This document shows positions 1 through 6,004 of a stretch of DNA of 17,268 nucleotides, in pieces. Position 1 is the stretch's first letter. The number at the start of each line of letters is the position of its first letter. This stretch comes from CAIZGX01 sp044371535 (GTDB lineage Bacteria > Bacteroidota > Bacteroidia > Flavobacteriales_D > Sanyastnellaceae), in the NCBI GenBank assembly GCA_044371535.1, contig JBILTL010000037.1:1-17268 (forward strand), read 5' to 3'. Made by a program: the position numbers and the translations under genes. The notes beneath the pieces were generated by a model that saw only the letters and a program-made list of their open reading frames with translations, was not told where the DNA came from and made no database searches.

Positions 1-342
1 AGGAGAAATAAGTCCGCCTAATACATGATACAATCCGTGAAATTGCGAAGTGCCTTCAACAGCCATAACATCGCGAATGTCGGCCACCACACAAAGCGTT
101 TGCTTGTCTCTTCGGTCGTTGGCGCAGATGCCGCAAAGTTTGTCGTCTGAAAGGTTGTGACAATTCGAACAGAATTGAACATGCTGTTTCATGAGTTGAA
201 AGGAAGATGAGAAGCGGTCCACTTCATCGTTCGAACGGCGCAGAACATCTAACACCAAACGAAGCGCGGTCTTTCGTCCAATGCCTGGTAAGGAAGACAT
301 TTGATCAACGGCAGCTTCAATCCATTTCGAACTCGAATTCAT
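1..342 (-). CDS. recR: Recombination mediator protein RecR, N-terminal part (runs off the window start)
   Basis: RecR works with RecF and RecO to load RecA on gapped single-stranded DNA during recombinational repair. Translating the minus strand from the ATG at 342 gives 114 residues in frame to the window edge, beginning MNSSSKWIEAAVDQMSSLPG. Visible landmarks in order are a helix-hairpin-helix (LPGIGRKTALRL, about residues 18-29), the four-cysteine zinc motif (C58, C61, C70, C73) and the start of the Toprim domain (CVVADIRDVMAVE, from about residue 84). RecR is usually about 200 residues, so roughly the C-terminal 40% lies outside. It is divergent from the symporter gene, with 91 bp between the starts; no convincing promoter element was found there. 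The identification is firm from the domain order and the cysteine spacing. Confidence 0.95.
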   Translation of the reverse strand, partial: MNSSSKWIEAAVDQMSSLPGIGRKTALRLVLDVLRRSNDEVDRFSSSFQLMKQHVQFCSNCHNLSDDKLCGICANDRRDKQTLCVVADIRDVMAVEGTSQFHGLYHVLGGLISP

Positions 343-433
343 GGCAGCGAAATTACATGCTGTTGTTCGAAACCTTTTGAATAAACAAGAAGACTTTTCA
401 AAAAAAATCGATTAATTGCAAAGAAAAACACGC

Positions 434-1912
434 ATGTCTCCTCTTGTAATTGTATCTGTTCTTGTTATCTATTTCATAGCGCTTTTCGCGGTGGCTGTTG
501 TCACTTCAAAAAAGGCAGACAACGCCTCGTTCTTCAAAGCGAATAGAAGCGCTTCTTGGGTGCTTGTTGCTTTCGGTATGATCGGCACATCGCTATCGGG
601 AGTGACGTTTGTTTCTGTACCCGGAACGGTGAGCGTAGTGGGAATGCAGTACTTCATGATGACACTTGGTTTTTTCGCCGGGTTTTTTGTAGTGGCTTTT
701 GTGTTGTTGCCGCTGTATTACAAATTGAATCTCACTTCCATCTACTCGTATTTGGAACAACGCTTTGGTTCTCCGGCCTATGAGTTAGGCGCGTTGTTTT
801 TTATTCTTTCACGAACGGTAGGCGCCTCGCTGCGTCTGTTCCTAGTGGTGAACGTGATTCAGTTTTTAATCATGGATGCTTTGGGTGTTCCGTTTGCGGT
901 AACCGCTGGAATTACCTTGCTCATGATCTTGGCTTATACTTACAACGGTGGTGTAAAGACAATTGTCTGGACAGATACCCTTCAAACCTTTTTCATGTTG
1001 TCGGCCTTGGTGGGATGTGTGATTTATATTTTGAATCAGCTCGGCGGCTGGGATGCCGCGTGGCAAGCTATTTCAAACACGAAGGCGACAAGCGGATTGG
1101 ATCTAGCTTATGTGTTTAACGGCGACGTATTGCACAAGAAGTATTTCTTGAAGCAGTTTTTAGGCGGGGCATTCATAACGATAGCCATGACAGGATTGGA
1201 TCAAGAAATGATGCAGAAGAACATCAGTGTTTCGAATCTGAAAGACTCACAACGCAACATGATTTCCTTCAGCGCAGTTATGGTTGTTGTGGTTGGAATG
1301 TTTCTTTTTTTAGGTGCGTTGCTCTTCGTTTATATGCAGCAGTTTCAGTTGGAAAAAGCGTATGTGGGCGATGCCATTTTCCCGACGATGGTTATGCAGC
1401 ACATGCCTCCAATTATGGGGTTGTTGTTTATTGTCGGATTGGTGAGTGCGCTGTTTCCCTCGGCCGACGGGGCTATTACGGCGTTGACGTCGTCGTTTTG
1501 TATTGACTTGCTTCGCTTTTCGAAAATGGAGAAGAGTGAAGAAGAGAAAGCGAAGATTCGCAAACGTGTGCATTTGGCGTTTACGGTTTTGTTCTTTTTC
1601 ATTGTCTTGTATTTCCGTTGGTTGAATGAAAAAACCATCGTGGATCTGCTCATGGATTTGGCTGGATATACCTACGGACCATTGCTCGGCTTGTTTGCCT
1701 TCGGCATACTCACGAAGCGCGAGTTAATAGGCAGCAAATGGAATGTGGTCGTGATTTGTTTGCTCTCACCGGTGCTGACATACTTGCTTGCCTTGAATAG
1801 TAAGGCGTGGTTCTTCGGCTACGAAATGGGAGCGGAGAATCTTATTGTGAATGGAACTATAACGTTCGCCTTACTCTACTTGCGAAGCACCTTCCGTCAG
1901 AATCTTGCGTAG
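434..1912 (+). CDS. Sodium:solute symporter (SSS family)
   Basis: Inner-membrane transporter of the sodium:solute symporter family (SglT/PutP fold), which imports a small solute with Na+. The 492-residue product is almost entirely hydrophobic with about 13 predicted membrane helices. It begins MSPLVIVSVLVIYF and shows family-typical stretches such as GTSLSGVTFVSVPG in the second helix, YNGGVKTIVWTDTLQ in the middle, and a helix with LVSALFPSADGAITAL. I chose the ATG at 434 over an in-frame TTG at 416, because 434 puts the start just before the first helix and the TTG would add only six residues. The substrate cannot be told from sequence; sugars, amino acids and carboxylates are all possible. 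The last ten codons (LRSTFRQNLA) and the TAG stop lie inside the tandem repeat array that continues downstream, so the C-terminus may have been set by the repeat. Confidence 0.92.
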   Translation: MSPLVIVSVLVIYFIALFAVAVVTSKKADNASFFKANRSASWVLVAFGMIGTSLSGVTFVSVPGTVSVVGMQYFMMTLGFFAGFFVVAFVLLPLYYKLNLTSIYSYLEQRFGSPAYELGALFFILSRTVGASLRLFLVVNVIQFLIMDALGVPFAVTAGITLLMILAYTYNGGVKTIVWTDTLQTFFMLSALVGCVIYILNQLGGWDAAWQAISNTKATSGLDLAYVFNGDVLHKKYFLKQFLGGAFITIAMTGLDQEMMQKNISVSNLKDSQRNMISFSAVMVVVVGMFLFLGALLFVYMQQFQLEKAYVGDAIFPTMVMQHMPPIMGLLFIVGLVSALFPSADGAITALTSSFCIDLLRFSKMEKSEEEKAKIRKRVHLAFTVLFFFIVLYFRWLNEKTIVDLLMDLAGYTYGPLLGLFAFGILTKRELIGSKWNVVVICLLSPVLTYLLALNSKAWFFGYEMGAENLIVNGTITFALLYLRSTFRQNLA

Positions 1913-2153
1913 CATCTTGTGTAACATCTTTCGTCAGAATCTTGTGTAACATCTTTCGCTAGAATCTTGTGTAACATCTTTCGAAGAATCTTGTGAAACA
2001 TCTTTCGCTAGAATCTTGCATAGCATCTTTCGAAGAATCTTGTGAAACATCTTTCGCTAGAATCTTGCATAGCATCTTTCGTTAGAATCTTGCTCCGCAT
2101 CTTGTGTAACATCTTTCGTCAGAATCTTGTGTAACATCTTTCGCCAGAATCTT
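1879..2153. repeat. Tandem array of ~25-bp units overlapping the symporter 3' end
   Basis: About ten head-to-tail units of 24-25 bp, each starting AGAATCTTG and ending CATCTTTCG plus one or two bases. Complete units begin at 1899, 1936, 1961, 1985, 2010, 2034, 2059, 2084 and 2121. A diverged half-matching copy lies at 1879-1898 inside the coding sequence, and a fragment at 2146-2153. Each unit has two ATCTT cores 12 bp apart, so the basic period is 12/13 bp. The units at 1899 and 2084 are 37 bp long and equal three half-units. Units are contiguous with no unique spacers, which excludes a CRISPR array. The array fills nearly all of the convergent gap between the symporter stop and the paaD stop at 2166. 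No function is evident. Confidence 0.95.
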
Positions 2154-2165
2154 CGACTTCGTCGA

Positions 2166-2654
2166 TCAGATACATTTGAAGTAATCGAATGGCTCTTTGC
2201 AATCTTCGCATTTGTAAAGCGATTTGCAGGCGGTGCTTCCGAATTGAGAGACCATGGCGGTTTGCGAAGATTTGCAACGCGGGCAGCGCACATCGCGCAG
2301 TTTGCCCATGAGAAGGTTTTTATCTGCGCTGCCCTTTTGCGGCGGCGCAATACCATACGCTTCCAACTTCACACGTGCTTCTTCCGTCATCCAATCTGTC
2401 GTCCAGGCCGGTGAAAGAATGGTCTTCACATCGAAATCTTCCACATGCATTTCCACCAATATTTCACGAACATCTTGTTCTATGGCATGCATAGCAGGAC
2501 AACCCGAATAGGTTGGTGTAATAAGAACAATAACTTTGTTGTCTTCAAGCTGAACATCGCGCACAATGCCCATTTCAACCACATTCAAGACGGGAATTTC
2601 AGGGTCTTCCACTTCTTTCAGGAATTCCCAAATTTCTTGAATCGAGTATTTCAT
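2166..2654 (-). CDS. paaD: Phenylacetyl-CoA 1,2-epoxidase maturation subunit PaaD
   Basis: PaaD belongs to the MIP18/DUF59 (SufT-like) family and is thought to help assemble the iron centre of the PaaABCE ring-epoxidising oxygenase in aerobic phenylacetate degradation. The 162-residue product has the DUF59 fold signature (DPEIPVLNVVEMGIV at residues 17-31 and YSGC with C52). It also has a PaaD-specific C-terminal cysteine cluster (C124, C127, C143, C149, C152, C161) likely to bind metal. I chose the ATG at 2654 because it lies one base after the paaC stop codon and gives the usual PaaD N-terminus; an in-frame ATG at 2702 would overlap paaC by 47 bp. It is the last gene of the paaBCD run and abuts the tandem repeat array. 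The extra cysteines separate it from general Fe-S SufT proteins. Confidence 0.93.
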   Translation of the reverse strand: MKYSIQEIWEFLKEVEDPEIPVLNVVEMGIVRDVQLEDNKVIVLITPTYSGCPAMHAIEQDVREILVEMHVEDFDVKTILSPAWTTDWMTEEARVKLEAYGIAPPQKGSADKNLLMGKLRDVRCPRCKSSQTAMVSQFGSTACKSLYKCEDCKEPFDYFKCI

Positions 2655-2655
2655 T

Positions 2656-3405
2656 TTACCACTTTGAATTCGGGTAAGTGCGCTGCAAGAATTGCATTTC
2701 ACTCAACAAATGTCCGAGATGTTCGGTGTGCTTTCCTTCACGTCCGCCTTTGTGCATCCATCCTGAAACAGGCATTTGCAAAGTGCCTTCGTTCAAGGTA
2801 GCCTGAACATTTTCCATCCAGGTTTGATGAAGGCTTTCAACGTTCGGACAAATACCCGTTGAAGAAAGATCGGTATCATTTGTATTTGGAATAAACCATT
2901 CACCGGTGTAACTCCAAATGTCGTTTACTGCTTTTTGAATGCGTGCATGACTTTCTTCTGTTCCGTCTCCCATGCGCAAAACCCAGTCGCGGCCGTGCTG
3001 CAAATGGTAGCGCACTTCTTTCACAGACTTCAAGGCGAATTCTTGAAGGAAGGTGTTGCTCGATTTAGAAAGTTCGTTCAAGTATAAGTTGTACCATTCC
3101 GAATATAAATACTGACGTGCAATGGTAAAGGCATAGTCTCCGTTTGGAAGTTCCAACGCTAAGAAATTTTTGTAATCCCAAGCGTCGCGAAGGAAAGCCC
3201 AATCGTCTTCTGTTTTGGTATCTCCGCTAGCTTCCGCCAAATGCTTGAAAAGTAACGTTGCCTGACCAATGTAATCCAACGCCATATTGCTTAACGCAAT
3301 ATCTTCTTCCAACACAGGTCCGTGTCCGCACCATTCAGAAAGGCGCTGACCAAGTATAAGGTTATTGTCTGCTAAATGCAGCGCTAATGCTTCTTCTTTC
3401 TTCAT
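2656..3405 (-). CDS. paaC: Phenylacetyl-CoA 1,2-epoxidase subunit PaaC
   Basis: PaaC is the structural, catalytically inactive ferritin-like partner of PaaA in the multicomponent monooxygenase that converts phenylacetyl-CoA to the ring-1,2-epoxide. The 249 residues match the family's usual length. They carry recognisable stretches: LHLADNNLILGQRLSEWCGHGP near the N-terminus in two overlapping parts, DYIGQA at residues 44-49, and the C-terminal signature GGREGKHTEHLGHLL. The gene starts 2 bp after the paaB stop and ends one base before the paaD start, so the three are surely one transcript. I see nothing truncated or odd in the protein itself; the odd point is that the catalytic partner PaaA is not encoded alongside. 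Confidence 0.96.
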   Translation of the reverse strand: MKKEEALALHLADNNLILGQRLSEWCGHGPVLEEDIALSNMALDYIGQATLLFKHLAEASGDTKTEDDWAFLRDAWDYKNFLALELPNGDYAFTIARQYLYSEWYNLYLNELSKSSNTFLQEFALKSVKEVRYHLQHGRDWVLRMGDGTEESHARIQKAVNDIWSYTGEWFIPNTNDTDLSSTGICPNVESLHQTWMENVQATLNEGTLQMPVSGWMHKGGREGKHTEHLGHLLSEMQFLQRTYPNSKW

Positions 3406-3407
3406 GA

Positions 3408-3695
3408 TTACATGTGTCCGATTTCGTCAGGAATGTCGTAGAATGTTGGGTGACGATAAACTTTGTCGTTTGCTGGATCGAACATAGCGTCTTTGTCTGC
3501 CGGAGCAGAGGCTGTGATTTCAGAACTTGGAACTACCCAAATGCTAACGCCTTCCATGCGGCGTGTGTATACGTCACGTGCATTTTCAATAGCCATTTTA
3601 GCATCGGTTGCATGCAAACTTCCAACGTGTTTATGCGATAATCCGCTTTTGCTGCGGATGAATATTTCCCAAAGGGGCCAGTTCGAGGTACTCAT
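3408..3695 (-). CDS. paaB: Phenylacetyl-CoA 1,2-epoxidase subunit PaaB
   Basis: PaaB is the small subunit that bridges PaaA-PaaC dimers in the phenylacetyl-CoA epoxidase. The 95-residue protein has the family's normal size and features: WPLWEIFIRSKSGLSHKHVGS in two overlapping parts near the N-terminus, HATDAKMAIENARDVYTRR in the middle, and the WVVPSSEI and DKVYRHPTFY stretches towards the end. It is the first gene of the visible paaBCD run. In most known clusters paaA lies directly upstream of paaB; here the upstream neighbour is a divergent Crp/Fnr-type regulator 100 bp away, so paaB must be transcribed from that gap. The identification is secure. Confidence 0.96.
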   Translation of the reverse strand: MSTSNWPLWEIFIRSKSGLSHKHVGSLHATDAKMAIENARDVYTRRMEGVSIWVVPSSEITASAPADKDAMFDPANDKVYRHPTFYDIPDEIGHM

Positions 3696-3762
3696 AATTT
3701 CTAATTATTGTCACGAATTTAATCCGATTCACGCGTACAAAAATTACTTTGCAGAATAATTC

Positions 3763-3770
3763 TATATTTG
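3763..3770 (+). promoter_or_regulatory. Candidate Bacteroidota -7 element for the Crp/Fnr regulator
   Basis: TATATTTG matches the Bacteroidota -7 consensus TAnnTTTG exactly and would place transcription start roughly 20 bases before the ATG at 3796. A TTTG at 3748-3751 is only 11 bp upstream, too close for a standard -33 element, so the -33 part is weak. An 11-bp near-palindrome, AGAATAATTCT (3753-3763), abuts the element and could be an operator for autoregulation or control of paaB. All of this is inference from consensus matching. Confidence 0.42.
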
Positions 3771-3795
3771 TGAGGAAAATCATTGCCCCAATTCT

Positions 3796-4431
3796 ATGTC
3801 GAATCTTTCTGTAGCCGAGTTCCAACAAGTGTTTCCCGATATCTATGAGCGTAGTACGGTTGAGGTTGTTTTAGAAACTGCCAAGTTGAAAAAACTGCGT
3901 GCTGACGATTGGATGGTAGACATCGGAGATCCGATTGTGTACATGCCTTTATTGTTGAAAGGACAATTACGTATTCTTCGCGAAGATGAAGAAGGGCATG
4001 AATTGTTGCTCTATTACATTCGTCCGGGTGAGACCTGCGCTATGTCGCTTACCTGTTGCAGCGGAAACGCGGTGAGCAATGTTCGGGCGGTAGCTGAAGA
4101 GGATACAGAACTTTTGCTTTTGCCCATTCAGATTATTGACGAATGGACCACGAAGTATCCTTCATTCAAATCGTTTATTCTGAAAACCTATCAAAAGAGA
4201 TTCGAAGAATTGTTGAATACCATTGATAGCATTGCCTTTCACAACCTGGACGATCGCTTGACGCAACTGCTGAAGCAGAAATCAGAGAAGGAGGGAAGTG
4301 AATTGAAAACCACCCACCAAGAATTAGCCAATCAATTGAATTCTTCGCGCGAAGTTATTTCCCGCTTGCTCAAGCAAATGGAGCGGAAAGGAAAAATTCA
4401 AATGGGAAGAAACAAGATTACTCTTTTATAA
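3796..4431 (+). CDS. Crp/Fnr-family transcriptional regulator
   Basis: A 211-residue regulator with an N-terminal cyclic-nucleotide-binding-like barrel (about residues 20-115), a long dimer helix (about 118-165) and a C-terminal winged helix-turn-helix. The recognition region reads THQELANQLNSSREVISRLL (173-192), the usual Crp-family pattern. The sensor domain has GETCAMSLTCCSGN with C81, C87 and C88. It lacks the N-terminal cysteine group of true Fnr and I see no intact cAMP-binding RxS signature, so the ligand is unknown; a redox role for the cysteines is possible. It is divergent from paaBCD across a 100-bp gap, which makes control of that operon the simplest guess. Its 3' end overlaps the convergent Kazal-protein gene by 14 bp. 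Confidence 0.92.
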   Translation: MSNLSVAEFQQVFPDIYERSTVEVVLETAKLKKLRADDWMVDIGDPIVYMPLLLKGQLRILREDEEGHELLLYYIRPGETCAMSLTCCSGNAVSNVRAVAEEDTELLLLPIQIIDEWTTKYPSFKSFILKTYQKRFEELLNTIDSIAFHNLDDRLTQLLKQKSEKEGSELKTTHQELANQLNSSREVISRLLKQMERKGKIQMGRNKITLL

Positions 4432-5569
4432 TTCTTTGAGTTAATGTCCCGTCTTTCGTGGTTATGCGAATGAAGTAGAATCCAGTTGGAAGTTCAGATA
4501 AATCAATTGTTTTCTTCTTTGCATAGAACGAATCTTTCATTGCAATTTGACCGGAAATATTCAACACTTGCATTTCTTTCCTTCCATCTAAATCTGCATT
4601 TATGTTTATGAAGGAAGCAGTGGGATTCGGGAAAATTTCAATTTGCTTCATTAAATCATTCACGCCAACTCCGCATTCACCCGCTGTGAAGTGCACGATG
4701 CCGTGGTAATAGATTGCTTCGCAAGAATTTCCATAAGTCACTCCATCGCAACCACAAACTGGATCGTAAATAGTGAGACAACCAATGTTATTGTCTATAA
4801 GGCTAGAGTCCACGCATACAGCAGAGGAGGCGCAATTGCTCAGGCATTCCTCGAGTGTAGTGTAGAATGAATCTGAGTAATCAATATTGCCGGCAACATA
4901 GCCACATCCGCTGTATCCAGAACAAGACGTGCCGTTAGAAGCGAAGCCCAGAAACATCTGACAAAGTCCGAAGTCTATTCCACTAACATCGCTACAAGGT
5001 GGGGCTTGTTCAGCACAAATACCATTCGTGTAGGTTAGGACTCCTCCGTAATTTATGGCTTCACATGAATTGTTGTACGTAACGTTGTTGCACCCACATA
5101 CAGGTTCGTAGATGGAAATGCAGTCGACCGTGTTGTTAATTAGGGAAGAGTCAATGCATTGAATAATAACAGTGGTGTCCTCCAAGCAAGAAGCGTTGCA
5201 TGCATAAGTTGAAGTAAAGAATCCGAGCGAGTAATCGATTCCATCTGAACCGATGTATCCGCAACCGCTCAATGATACGCAACCACTATCGGTCATGGCA
5301 ATCCCCAAAGCCATGTCACACATTCCGAAATCAACGCCAGTTGGAATAGGAAGACAAGTTAAACCAGTGCATTCTCCGTCGGTCCAAGCTGTTACTCCGC
5401 CGTAATTCGTTGCTTCGCAGGTGTTGCTGTATGTGTTGCCATCACAACCGCACACGGGTGCCCAAATAGCGGGACAAATTGCGTTGAGGTTAATGAGGCT
5501 GGGGTCGATGCATTGCGCAGAAGCCAAATAAGAACTTAGAATGAAAAAAAAGGTGAAAAGATGTTTCAT
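4418..5569 (-). CDS. Secreted multi-domain protease-inhibitor-like protein (3 Kazal modules, 2 Kunitz-like modules, T9SS tail)
   Basis: The 383-residue product has a signal peptide (about 1-19, ending YLASA). Three Kazal-type modules follow at about 20-67, 138-185 and 252-299, each with the core PVCGC..(V/N)TY.N.CEA..YGG. Between them sit two related six-cysteine modules (about 72-128 and 192-246) sharing DFG.C.M.LG, SGCGY and IDYS. Their cysteine order resembles a Kunitz/BPTI domain but the fourth-to-fifth spacing is longer. Residues 309-383 form a type A T9SS C-terminal sorting domain (IEIFPNPTASF through GFYFIRITTKDG to the end). Kazal and Kunitz folds both inhibit serine proteases, so the likely role is an exported or surface-attached inhibitor; this is inferred, not shown. 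The gene stands alone between a terminator upstream and the convergent regulator gene downstream. Confidence 0.85.
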   Translation of the reverse strand: MKHLFTFFFILSSYLASAQCIDPSLINLNAICPAIWAPVCGCDGNTYSNTCEATNYGGVTAWTDGECTGLTCLPIPTGVDFGMCDMALGIAMTDSGCVSLSGCGYIGSDGIDYSLGFFTSTYACNASCLEDTTVIIQCIDSSLINNTVDCISIYEPVCGCNNVTYNNSCEAINYGGVLTYTNGICAEQAPPCSDVSGIDFGLCQMFLGFASNGTSCSGYSGCGYVAGNIDYSDSFYTTLEECLSNCASSAVCVDSSLIDNNIGCLTIYDPVCGCDGVTYGNSCEAIYYHGIVHFTAGECGVGVNDLMKQIEIFPNPTASFININADLDGRKEMQVLNISGQIAMKDSFYAKKKTIDLSELPTGFYFIRITTKDGTLTQRIIKE

Positions 5570-5617
5570 GCTATCTAGATAAATATTTCTTGAAAAAAGT
5601 TGTTTGGGTTGAAAAAT

Positions 5618-5637
5618 AAAAGCCCTTTCGGGCTTTT
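5618..5637 (-). terminator. Intrinsic terminator after the acidic-protein gene
   Basis: Perfect 8-bp stem AAAAGCCC (5618-5625) and GGGCTTTT (5630-5637) with a TTTC loop on the plus strand. Read on the minus strand the hairpin starts 6 bases after the stop codon at 5643 and is followed by TATTTTTC, a short T-run. It would end the transcript coming from the deoxyhypusine-synthase-like and acidic-protein genes and insulate the Kazal-protein gene. Confidence 0.75.
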
Positions 5638-5642
5638 AAAAA

Positions 5643-5987
5643 TTAGTCTTCATCTTCGTCCGATTCATCGGCGTCGTCAGCAACGTCGTCGTTGTCATCA
5701 TCATCGTCGTCATCGTCATTCGAATCATCATCCGATTTGAATCCATCAATGTCATTCAAATTCAGACCGTCATCATTTCCTTCCTCCTCATCGACCTTCA
5801 TGTTCTTGTCAATTTTGAACAAGTAAATGGTGTCTTCCGTGCGGATTTCAAGAGCTTTAATAAATTCACCTTTTGGAGTGGTGAAAGAAACTAAATGTTC
5901 ATTTTCGAAGCCGTTCGGATAAGCGGCCTCAATTAATGCAGCATGTTCGTCAGTAATGCTGTTGTAGTCTTTAATTACACGTTTCAT
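5643..5987 (-). CDS. Small conserved-type protein with poly-aspartate C-terminal tail
   Basis: A 114-residue protein of unknown function. The first ~65 residues look like a folded domain (MKRVIKDYNSITDEHAALIE at the start, then FTTPKGEFIKALEIRTEDTI and YLFKID). The rest is almost entirely Asp, Glu, Asn and Ser, including a run of eight Asp. Such tails can mimic nucleic acid or bind cations or basic proteins. I recall similar short acid-tailed proteins in other Bacteroidota but cannot assign a function. It lies 17 bp after the deoxyhypusine-synthase-like gene and is followed by a terminator, so it is probably the last gene of that transcript. The DNA for the tail is a GAY-codon microsatellite, so its length may vary between strains. 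Confidence 0.85.
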   Translation of the reverse strand: MKRVIKDYNSITDEHAALIEAAYPNGFENEHLVSFTTPKGEFIKALEIRTEDTIYLFKIDKNMKVDEEEGNDDGLNLNDIDGFKSDDDSNDDDDDDDDNDDVADDADESDEDED

Positions 5988-6004
5988 AATTCAAAACAAA
6001 ACTC

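Noticed and set aside
416..433. In-frame TTG start giving a symporter six residues longer
   Set aside because: The ATG at 434 begins immediately before the first membrane helix, and the TTG adds only a short basic stretch with no supporting ribosome-binding site.
343..433. Divergent promoters between recR and the symporter
   Set aside because: I looked for TAnnTTTG with a TTTG partner on both strands and found only mismatched candidates (for example TAATTTCG towards recR), too weak to list.
1879..2153. CRISPR array
   Set aside because: Units are contiguous with a 24-25 bp period and no unique spacers, and no cas genes are present.
2057..2356. Minus-strand open frame of 99 codons through the repeats
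   Set aside because: It lies in a different frame over paaD and the tandem array, has an arginine-rich, unlikely composition, and is best seen as a shadow.
2655..2702. Longer paaD start at 2702 (minus strand)
   Set aside because: It would overlap the paaC coding end by 47 bp and add 16 residues not typical of PaaD; the ATG at 2654 is one base after the paaC stop.
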